A DNA stretch of 30,382 bases from contig DXZA01000043.1 in NCBI GenBank assembly GCA_019415525.1, forward strand, positions 1 to 30,382, given 5' to 3'. The notes under the pieces were generated by a model that saw only the letters and a program-made list of their open reading frames with translations, was not told the origin of the DNA and did no database searches. A program made the position numbers and the translations under genes. Numbering within the stretch: the first letter of the stretch is position 1; each line of letters begins with the position of its first letter. This DNA is from Tyzzerella sp. GTDB lineage: Bacteria > Bacillota > Clostridia > Lachnospirales > Anaerotignaceae. This document shows, piece by piece, positions 15,939-22,368 of this stretch.

Positions 15939-16874
15939 ATGAAGTTAGCAACAAGAATTAATTCATTTTTAAGAATTGAAGGTTATGATTTAGAAAAAAC
16001 ATTTGCAGAATTTAAAAAATTAGGGTTAGGGTATGTAGATTTAAATTATCCTGAACATACAAAAGGTTTAGAACCTAACAAAATGAAAGAAATGTTAGAA
16101 AAATATGACTTAAAAGCTAATGGTGTAGCTTTAAGATTTAGAGATGAGTTCATTAATGGAGAACTCGGAAATTCAAATTCAGATATAGCTAAAACAGCAT
16201 TACAATTATGTAAAGATGCATCAGATTACTGTAGAGCTATTGGAGGAAAAGTTGTAACTATATGGTTAGGATTTGATGGATTTGATTATAGTTTTCAAAT
16301 TAATTATAAAAAAGTTTGGGACCAATTAGTTAATGCGTATCAAGAAATTGCAGATTATGCACCAGATTTGAACATAAGTATTGAATATAAACCATTTCAA
16401 CCAAGAGCATATGCATTTATTGAAGGTATGGGTGTTACAGGTATGATGCTTAATGATGTTAACAGAGAAAATCTTGGTGTAACATTAGATTATTGTCATA
16501 TGTTAATGAAACACGAAAATCCTGCATTTGCTACTGATATTTTTGCAGGTCAGAAAAAATTATTTGGTATACATTTAAATGATGGATATGGTTTAAATGA
16601 TGATGGATTAATGATAGGAACATCCACACCTTTTAAAACTTTAGAAATGATGTATTATTTAAAGAAACATAATTATGACGGAGTTATATATTTTGATACA
16701 TTCCCAATTATAGAAGGAGCAACTGAGGAATGTGAAAGAAATATTGAAATGATTAATTATATGGAGGAAATAATTGATAATGTAGGCTTAGATTATATTC
16801 AATCTATAATCGATAAAAATGATGCCGTTGAAGCTAGTAAATTAATGCTTAAATTCTTTAAAGGGGGCAAATAA
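15939..16874 (+). CDS. Xylose-isomerase-like TIM-barrel sugar isomerase/epimerase
   Basis: This 311-residue protein belongs to the metal-dependent xylose-isomerase-like superfamily. Candidate metal ligands are Glu149 (SIEYKP), Asp184 and His187 (TLDYCHM), His212 and Asp215 (IHLNDGYG) and Asp253 (YFDTFP). The last position is Asp where many relatives have Glu. It is the first gene after a strong promoter and the phased repeats. It lies one base before the PTS EIIBC gene and in the same operon as an AlsE-like epimerase and RpiB. It could isomerise or epimerise a free or phosphorylated hexose so that it enters the allulose-6-phosphate route. It shares the superfamily with the gene at 5990 but is clearly different in sequence. 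The superfamily call is good; the reaction is unknown. Confidence 0.8.
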   Translation: MKLATRINSFLRIEGYDLEKTFAEFKKLGLGYVDLNYPEHTKGLEPNKMKEMLEKYDLKANGVALRFRDEFINGELGNSNSDIAKTALQLCKDASDYCRAIGGKVVTIWLGFDGFDYSFQINYKKVWDQLVNAYQEIADYAPDLNISIEYKPFQPRAYAFIEGMGVTGMMLNDVNRENLGVTLDYCHMLMKHENPAFATDIFAGQKKLFGIHLNDGYGLNDDGLMIGTSTPFKTLEMMYYLKKHNYDGVIYFDTFPIIEGATEECERNIEMINYMEEIIDNVGLDYIQSIIDKNDAVEASKLMLKFFKGGK

Positions 16875-16875
16875 A

Positions 16876-18243
16876 ATGAATTTTAAAGAAACTGCGAAAG
16901 GAATTCTTGAAAATGTTGGTGGTGTTGAAAATATCGCTAATATGACTCATTGTGCTACAAGATTACGTCTTAATTTAAAAGATTCATCAAAAGCAAATGA
17001 TGAAGCTGTAAAATCAGTTGATGGAGTTGTTAATGTAATAAATAAAGCTGGTCAATATCAGGTTTTAATTGGTACTGAAGTTCCACATGTATATGATGAA
17101 TTTGAAATTTTAGTAAAAGGAAGCGGAAAAGCAACATTAAAAGCAAACTCTGGAAGTAATGAAGGAATTATAAGTAAAATATTTTCTTCAATATCAGCTA
17201 TATTTGCACCATTACTTCCAGCTTTGGCAGGTTCTGGTATTTTAAGAGGTTTATTAATATTAGCTGTTCAAGTAGGTTTAATACCTGAGAATAGTGGTAC
17301 TTATTCAATTTTATTTGCGGCTTCTATGGCTGTGTTTTATTTCTTACCAGTTTTGCTTGCATATACTTCTGCAAGAAGATTTGGTGCAAGTCCATATATT
17401 TCAGCATTAATTGGTGGTGCATTATTACATCCTAACTTTTTAGGTTTATTAGGTGATGCAGGTAATGGTGCAACAACTTCATTTTTTGGTATTCCAGTAG
17501 TATTAATGGATTATAACTCAACAGTAGTTCCTATTATACTTTCAATTTGGGCTTTTTCATACTTATATAAATGGTTAGATAAGCATGTTCCAGAAACACT
17601 TAAACTAGTAATTGTTCCATTAGTTTCATTAATTATAATGGTACCATTAACAGCTATTGTTATAGGTCCTATAGGTGTTTATGCAGGTGAAGCTATTGCT
17701 AATGTTGTAAATTGGTTAATTGAACGTAGTGGTATATTAACAGGTATTCTTATTGGTGGTGGCTGGAGTGTACTTGTAAGCTTTGGTGTACATTGGGCTG
17801 TTAATCCTATTATGATTAATAATATTTCACAAAATGGTTTTGACTATATTTGTCCTTTAACATTTGCATGTAACTTTGCAGTTATTGGTACAGCTATTGG
17901 AGTTTATTTAAAAGCAAGAGATAAAAAATTAAAAGGATTTGCTTTAACAGGTGTTATAACTATTGCATTATCAGCTATTATTGAGCCAACATTATTTGGT
18001 ATGTTAGTAAAAAATAAAAAATTATTTTTAGCTCAGATTATTGGTGGAGCAGTAGGTGGTGCTTATCTTGGACTTATGAAAGTAGTAACAAATGCCTTTG
18101 TATTTGGTAGTGTAACTACATTCCCAGCTTTTATTGTAGATAATGCAAATATTGTAAATGGCGTTATTGGTTTAGGTATATCAGTAGTTGTAGGTGCTGT
18201 ATTAGGATATATTTTTACAAATAAAAATGATAAACTTGCTTAA
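16876..18243 (+). CDS. PTS EIIBC component, glucose/beta-glucoside superfamily
   Basis: This membrane permease imports and phosphorylates a sugar. The 455-residue protein starts with an EIIB domain (about 1-85) with the phosphorylated Cys26 in THCATRLRL, typical of the beta-glucoside/sucrose/trehalose branch. A membrane EIIC domain (about 105-450) follows, with motifs such as FAPLLPALAGSGILRG and SAIIEPTLFGMLV. It has no EIIA domain; the separate EIIA at 19784 in the same operon should supply it. The ATG lies one base after the previous stop and a G5 run serves as ribosome-binding site. The exact sugar is not evident; the flanking AlsE and RpiB homologues favour D-allose or a related hexose. 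Confidence 0.93.
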   Translation: MNFKETAKGILENVGGVENIANMTHCATRLRLNLKDSSKANDEAVKSVDGVVNVINKAGQYQVLIGTEVPHVYDEFEILVKGSGKATLKANSGSNEGIISKIFSSISAIFAPLLPALAGSGILRGLLILAVQVGLIPENSGTYSILFAASMAVFYFLPVLLAYTSARRFGASPYISALIGGALLHPNFLGLLGDAGNGATTSFFGIPVVLMDYNSTVVPIILSIWAFSYLYKWLDKHVPETLKLVIVPLVSLIIMVPLTAIVIGPIGVYAGEAIANVVNWLIERSGILTGILIGGGWSVLVSFGVHWAVNPIMINNISQNGFDYICPLTFACNFAVIGTAIGVYLKARDKKLKGFALTGVITIALSAIIEPTLFGMLVKNKKLFLAQIIGGAVGGAYLGLMKVVTNAFVFGSVTTFPAFIVDNANIVNGVIGLGISVVVGAVLGYIFTNKNDKLA

Positions 18244-18304
18244 TAATTTAGTGAAATAATTACATAAATATGGTATTATTGTATTGAGGTGAAGTTTAAA
18301 GACA

Positions 18305-19042
18305 ATGATTCCATATGAAAGAAGACAAAAGATTTTAGGTATTATTGAAAGTAGAGAACTGGTTAAAATTGATGAATTACAAGAAATTTTTGCTGATATT
18401 TCTGAATCTACATTAAGAAGAGATTTGAAAGAACTTGAAAAAAATCGAAAAATAGAATCTCTTTCAGGTGGTGCAGTCAAAAAGATTTCAACAATAGGTG
18501 AAATACCTATTTCTACAAGAAGTACTTTGAATAATGAAGCAAAGGAAAAAATTGCAGATATAGCATCTACATTTATTGAAGATGGAGATACTATATATTT
18601 AGATTCAGGTTCAACATGTACACTTTTATTTAACAAGATTTTAAATAGAAAGATTATAATTTATACTTCTAATACAGATATTTTATCTTGTGGTAGAGAT
18701 ATAATAGCAGAAGTTATTGTTTTAGGTGGAAAATTTAATTCTATTAATTCATCTATAAGTGGTTCATTTACAGAGATTTTATTAAAGGATTTATATTTTA
18801 ATAAAGCATTTTTAGGTGCTAACGGTGTTGATGAAAAATTGGGTGTAACAACTCCTACTATTGAAGAAGCTAATAAAAAAAGATTAGTAAAAGAACATTC
18901 AGACCAATCATATCTTCTTTGTGATAGTTCTAAATTTCATAAATTGTCAACAGTAAAAGCATTTGATTTAAAAGATATAATAATTATATCTGATAAAAAT
19001 GATGAAAAAATAAGTGAAAAAGTTTCTGTTATTATTAAATAA
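18305..19042 (+). CDS. DeoR-family transcriptional regulator
   Basis: This is a sugar-phosphate-responsive regulator, usually a repressor relieved by a pathway intermediate. The 245-residue product has an N-terminal winged helix (about 5-58: RRQKILGIIESRELVKIDEL and ESTLRRDLKELEK). The DeoRC effector domain carries the phosphosugar-binding motif DSGST at 100-104. The start ATG follows GAGGTGA (18286-18292) at a rather long 12 bases. It is embedded within the operon between EIIBC and the AlsE-like epimerase, so autoregulation is likely. The repeat array at 15764-15877 is the best candidate operator. Confidence 0.93.
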   Translation: MIPYERRQKILGIIESRELVKIDELQEIFADISESTLRRDLKELEKNRKIESLSGGAVKKISTIGEIPISTRSTLNNEAKEKIADIASTFIEDGDTIYLDSGSTCTLLFNKILNRKIIIYTSNTDILSCGRDIIAEVIVLGGKFNSINSSISGSFTEILLKDLYFNKAFLGANGVDEKLGVTTPTIEEANKKRLVKEHSDQSYLLCDSSKFHKLSTVKAFDLKDIIIISDKNDEKISEKVSVIIK

Positions 19043-19073
19043 TATAATACTAAAATCAAAAAGAAAAATTTTT

Positions 19074-19103
19074 AAGTGAGTCTATTAAAATAGACTCACT
19101 TTT
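19074..19103 (+). terminator. Intra-operon terminator-like hairpin
   Basis: AAGTGAGTCTATT (19074-19086) pairs with AATAGACTCACTT (19089-19101) as a long perfect stem and ends in a short T4 tract (19100-19103). It lies between the DeoR gene and the AlsE-like gene. It may terminate part of the transcript or stabilise the upstream mRNA. No obvious new promoter follows. Confidence 0.75.
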
Positions 19104-19130
19104 CAATTTATTAGAAGTTAGGAGAATAAT

Positions 19131-19781
19131 ATGGAAAAAATTTTATGTCCAAGTATGATGTGTGCAGATTTTGGAAACCTTGAAAAAGAAACAAAAGAAC
19201 TTGATTTAGCAGGAATAGACATATTCCATTGTGATGTTATGGACGGAGAGTTTGTACCAAATATAACAATGGGAATTAAAGACATAGAAACAATTAGAAA
19301 ATATACTGATAAAATAATAGATTGTCATTTAATGGTTGAAAATCCGGGAAATAAAATAGATTGGTTTTTAAATGCAGGTGTAGACCTTATTTATATCCAT
19401 CCAGAAAGTGAAAGATATGTAGTGAAAAACCTTGCATATATAAAAAGCAAAGGAAAATTAGCTGGACTTGCAATTAATCCAGATACAAGTATAGAAACTA
19501 TAGAAGAAATGTTGGGTTTATGTGATTATATACTTGTTATGACTGTTAATCCAGGATTCGCAGGACAATCTTTTATAGATTTTACAAAAAATAAAATTAA
19601 AAGATTTGTTAAATTAAAAGATAAATATAGTTATAAGATTATAATTGATGGTGCTTGTAGTCCAGAAATAATATCTGAATTAAGCAAATATGGTTGTGAT
19701 GGTTTTGTTCTTGGAACAAGTGCATTATTTGGAAAAGAACAAAAGTATAATAAATTAATTAAAGAATTGAGAGGTTTATAA
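19131..19781 (+). CDS. alsE: D-allulose-6-phosphate 3-epimerase (AlsE-like, ribulose-phosphate 3-epimerase family)
   Basis: AlsE interconverts D-allulose-6-phosphate and D-fructose-6-phosphate; close relatives (Rpe) act on ribulose-5-phosphate. The 216-residue TIM barrel keeps the family's metal and catalytic residues: His33, Asp35 (FHCDVMDG), His66 (DCHLMV) and Asp173 (IDGAC). Several signature spots read like AlsE rather than Rpe: PSMMCADF instead of PSILSADF, IHPESE, DGAC instead of DGGI/V, and GTSALF instead of a GSA/GSAVF ending. RpiB, which in E. coli also isomerises allose-6-phosphate, lies two genes downstream. GGAG precedes the ATG. Family is certain; AlsE over Rpe is a well-supported reading. 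Confidence 0.87.
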   Translation: MEKILCPSMMCADFGNLEKETKELDLAGIDIFHCDVMDGEFVPNITMGIKDIETIRKYTDKIIDCHLMVENPGNKIDWFLNAGVDLIYIHPESERYVVKNLAYIKSKGKLAGLAINPDTSIETIEEMLGLCDYILVMTVNPGFAGQSFIDFTKNKIKRFVKLKDKYSYKIIIDGACSPEIISELSKYGCDGFVLGTSALFGKEQKYNKLIKELRGL

Positions 19782-19783
19782 TA

Positions 19784-20275
19784 ATGGGATTATTTGATAT
19801 ATTTAAAAAATCAGAGGAAAAAGAACCATTTAATATTAGTTCTCCAGTGGATGGTAAAGTTATAGATATTAAAGATACTAATGATGACTTGTTTAAAACA
19901 GAAACATTAGGTAAGGGCGTTGGAATTATTGCAAATGATAATACACTGGTTGCACCTATTAGTGGAACTATAAGCAGTTTTTTTGAAACTAAACACGCCA
20001 TTGCTATTAAATCAAATAATGGAATAGAGGTTCTTATACATGTTGGAATAGATACTGTTGAATTAAATGGTAAATATTTTACAGCTTTAAAAAAAGAAGG
20101 TGACAAAATAAAAAGAGGAGAGCCTTTATTAAATGTAGAATTTGATAAAATTTCTGAAGAAGGATATGATAATACGGTTTTAATGGTAATTACAAATACT
20201 ACAGATTATACAGAAATTAAGACATTATTAGGAGATAAACATCAGGGAGATATAGTTATAGAAATAGAGGAGTGA
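19784..20275 (+). CDS. PTS EIIA component, glucose type (Crr-like)
   Basis: This soluble EIIA transfers phosphate from HPr to an EIIB of the glucose superfamily. The 163-residue protein is standard in length. It has a SSPVDGKVI segment near 19-27, His71 (TKHAIAI) and the phosphorylated His86 (LIHVGIDTVEL). The start lies 2 bases after the AlsE-like gene, so translation is coupled. It is the obvious partner of the EIIBC at 16876, which lacks an A domain. It could also cross-phosphorylate other glucose-family EIIs in the cell. Confidence 0.94.
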   Translation: MGLFDIFKKSEEKEPFNISSPVDGKVIDIKDTNDDLFKTETLGKGVGIIANDNTLVAPISGTISSFFETKHAIAIKSNNGIEVLIHVGIDTVELNGKYFTALKKEGDKIKRGEPLLNVEFDKISEEGYDNTVLMVITNTTDYTEIKTLLGDKHQGDIVIEIEE

Positions 20276-20282
20276 AATTTTT

Positions 20283-20732
20283 ATGAAAATAGGAATTGGA
20301 AATGACCATGTAGCTGTGGAATATAAAAATATAATAAAAGATTATATAGAAAAAAAATATGGGTATGAAGTTATCAATTATGGTACAGATACAGAGGAAA
20401 GATTTGATTATCCTATATCAGGAGAAGCAGTAGCTAATGCTGTTGTATCAGGAGAGGTTGATAAAGGTATATTAATTTGTGGAACTGGAGTAGGGATTGG
20501 TATTGCGGCAAATAAAGTAAATGGTATAAGATGTGTAACATGTAGTGAACCATATTCTGCACTTCTTTCCCGTCAACATAACAATACTAATATACTTTCT
20601 TTTGGTGCAAGAGTTGTAGGTATTGAAATTGCAAAGATGATAGTAGATGCATGGTTAACAGGTGAATATGAAGGTGGTAGACATCAAATAAGAGTTGATA
20701 TGATAAAAAATATTGAAGAAAGACAAAAATAG
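20283..20732 (+). CDS. rpiB: RpiB/LacAB-family sugar-phosphate isomerase
   Basis: RpiB interconverts ribose-5-phosphate and ribulose-5-phosphate, and E. coli RpiB also converts D-allose-6-phosphate to D-allulose-6-phosphate. The 149-residue product carries the active-site Cys66 and Thr68 (ICGTGVGI) and His99 (SRQHNN), in the same numbering as E. coli RpiB as I recall it. The N-terminal GNDHVAV replaces the common SDHAG. It starts 7 bases after the EIIA stop and closes the operon. With the AlsE-like epimerase next door, allose-6-phosphate isomerase is the likely role here; ribose-5-phosphate isomerase remains possible. Confidence 0.92.
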   Translation: MKIGIGNDHVAVEYKNIIKDYIEKKYGYEVINYGTDTEERFDYPISGEAVANAVVSGEVDKGILICGTGVGIGIAANKVNGIRCVTCSEPYSALLSRQHNNTNILSFGARVVGIEIAKMIVDAWLTGEYEGGRHQIRVDMIKNIEERQK

Positions 20733-20773
20733 AATATATTTATATAATTTAAATATGTAACAAGAGTATAAAT

Positions 20774-20808
20774 AAACTGGCAATCTACATTTTAGGTTGT
20801 CAGTTTTT
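20774..20808 (+). terminator. Terminator of the allose/allulose-like operon
   Basis: AAACTGGCAATCT (20774-20786) pairs with AGGTTGTCAGTTT (20794-20806), including two G-U pairs, over a 7-base loop, with T5 at 20804-20808. It lies 42 bases after rpiB. Confidence 0.85.
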
Positions 20809-20906
20809 ATATTTGTAAAATATATAGATGGATTATTTAAAGATATATAATTTCAAAAGAATAAAAATATATGGTATCATTTAAATGTGGAAAATATATA
20901 TAATTC

Positions 20907-20949
20907 ATAAAAGCCTGTAAATTCAAAAATATGATTTACAGGCTTTTAT
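20907..20949. terminator. Terminator of the LacI-family gene (possibly bidirectional)
   Basis: A 16-base perfect stem, 20907-20922 with 20934-20949, is built on AAAAGCCTGTAAAT and has an 11-base loop. It ends in TTTTAT on either strand. It lies 13 bases beyond the stop of the - strand LacI gene, between two converging transcripts. Confidence 0.85.
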
Positions 20950-20962
20950 ATTTCATTTAATA

Positions 20963-21964
20963 TTATATTTTTTTACAACTTTCTCTTTCAATAATATAAT
21001 AAGGGACAATTATTTTTGTAGCAAATAAATCAGGTTCTTCTATATGATTTATTAACTGTGATGCAGATTCAATACCTAATTGATATGAATTTGTATCTAT
21101 TGATGTAAGAGGTGGATTTATAATTCTTGAAAATATAGAGTTATTAAAACCTATAATTGATAAATCTTTAGGAATTTCAAGACCAAGAGAAATAATGCTT
21201 CTTTGAATAGCAACAGCAAGTATATCATCATATACAATAATTGCAGTTGGTCTATCTTCCCTTGAAAGAAACTCTTTTATTTTTTCTTCTTCAGCATTTG
21301 GAATATATGGTATTTCTATGCAATAGCTATCGTTAAATGGTATATTATTTTCAGTAAGTGCAATCATATAACCTGATTTTCTATCATTTGAAAATACCTT
21401 TGTTTTATCTGTTCCAATATAACCTATTTTTTTATGTCCTAAATCTATAAGATATTGACAGGCATCTTTGCCAGCTTGAATATTGTCATTATCAACATAT
21501 ATTGTATCATTAATCATTTTTGTTGCTTTACCTATTAATACAAATAAAAGTTTTTCGTCATACATATAATTTATAATACTATCGTCAAGATTTGAATAAA
21601 GGAATATAAATCCGTCAACATTACTATTTTTAATACAATTCATAAGTTCTGTTTCTGTTTCACCTGTAATAATAGTTACAGTATAATTTTTTTTATTACA
21701 AATCTGACCTATTCCTCTTAATATTTCAAGATAAAATGAATTTTCATATGCATCTTTCATTGATATAGGAAAAACAACACCTATATTTTTTAAAATATTA
21801 TTTTCTAATGTATTTTTTTGAATATTAGGTTCATAACCTAATTCTGCCATAGCTTTTCTAACTTTTGCTTTTGTTTGCTCGCTTATAGAAGGGTGGTCAC
21901 GACAAGTTCTTGAAACAGTAGACGGTGAAACACCTGCAAGTTTTGCAACATCTTTTATAGTCAT
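20963..21964 (-). CDS. LacI-family transcriptional regulator (MalR-like by context)
   Basis: This dimeric repressor should control the maltose-type PTS operon diverging from it. I start at the ATG ending at 21964 because GGAGG lies 8 bases upstream; an in-frame TTG at 21979 would overlap that site. The 333-residue protein has an N-terminal helix-turn-helix (MTIKDVAKLAGVSPSTVSR, then a hinge helix region ending AELGYEPN near 49). A periplasmic-binding-protein-like effector domain follows (GVVFPIS, DGFIFLYSN, IGYIGTD, PLTSIDTN). Palindromes with TGCAA/TTGCA arms in the intergenic region are its probable operators. The family is certain; the effector is unknown, probably maltose or a related metabolite. 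Confidence 0.93.
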   Translation of the reverse strand: MTIKDVAKLAGVSPSTVSRTCRDHPSISEQTKAKVRKAMAELGYEPNIQKNTLENNILKNIGVVFPISMKDAYENSFYLEILRGIGQICNKKNYTVTIITGETETELMNCIKNSNVDGFIFLYSNLDDSIINYMYDEKLLFVLIGKATKMINDTIYVDNDNIQAGKDACQYLIDLGHKKIGYIGTDKTKVFSNDRKSGYMIALTENNIPFNDSYCIEIPYIPNAEEEKIKEFLSREDRPTAIIVYDDILAVAIQRSIISLGLEIPKDLSIIGFNNSIFSRIINPPLTSIDTNSYQLGIESASQLINHIEEPDLFATKIIVPYYIIERESCKKI

Positions 21965-21989
21965 TTTAAACACCTCCAATTATAATTTT

Positions 21990-22018
21990 ATTTTATATAA
22001 TTAAAAAATAAAAGTCAA
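21990..22018 (-). promoter_or_regulatory. Promoter of the LacI-family gene
   Basis: Read on the - strand, TTGACT (22018-22013) and TAAAAT (21995-21990) are separated by exactly 17 bases. The start point near 21983 gives a short leader containing the GGAGG site. Confidence 0.75.
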
Positions 22019-22107
22019 TTACTCTTGTTGCATTAATTTATCATTGGATTTTTAAGCAATTTATATGAAACAAACAATATATTTTTATGCAAAATATATT
22101 ATTAAAG

Positions 22108-22129
22108 TTTATGCAAATATTTGCGTAAA
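22108..22129. promoter_or_regulatory. LacI-type operator candidate
   Basis: This is a 22-base palindrome with a single mismatched pair and the perfect core GCAAATATTTGC. It lies about 39 bases upstream of the -35 of the EII promoter. TATGCAAA half-sites recur at 22086-22093, 22110-22117 (inside the palindrome) and 22154-22161, with the reverse TTTGCATA at 22318-22325. Confidence 0.65.
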
Positions 22130-22167
22130 TTTAGTAAAAATTAAAGTTGTGTTTATGCAAAAATCAG

Positions 22168-22196
22168 TTGAAATGATTTAAAGTATGAATTATAAT
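22168..22196 (+). promoter_or_regulatory. Promoter of the maltose-type PTS operon
   Basis: TTGAAA (22168-22173) and TATAAT (22191-22196) are separated by exactly 17 bases. A start near 22203 leaves a leader of about 165 bases. A TATGCAAA half-site ends 6 bases before the -35. Confidence 0.8.
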
Positions 22197-22237
22197 ATGT
22201 CTATAATCAAAAGAAATAATAAAAGTTATTTATGAAA

Positions 22238-22272
22238 ATTTGTGTGCACAAATATCAATGCAATTTGCATTG
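22238..22272. promoter_or_regulatory. Two adjacent palindromes in the EII leader
   Basis: ATTTGTGTGCACAAAT (22238-22253; 7-base arms, centre TG) and CAATGCAATTTGCATTG (22256-22272; 8-base arms, centre T) lie side by side 35 to 70 bases downstream of the predicted start point. The second shares TGCAA/TTGCA with the upstream operator candidate. They could be repressor sites or leader RNA hairpins. A further 10-base perfect stem at 22289-22312 (AACTTTATTT, loop TTAT) follows. Confidence 0.5.
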
Positions 22273-22368
22273 GATTTAATATTTTTTAAACTTTATTTTT
22301 ATAAATAAAGTTAAGATTTTGCATAATATAATTATGAAACTTTTAAAACTAATTTTGGAGGGGATATT

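Noticed and set aside
22289..22312. Leader stem as a full rho-independent terminator before the EII gene
   Set aside because: The stem is entirely AT apart from one pair and no T-tract follows directly, so efficient termination is unlikely.
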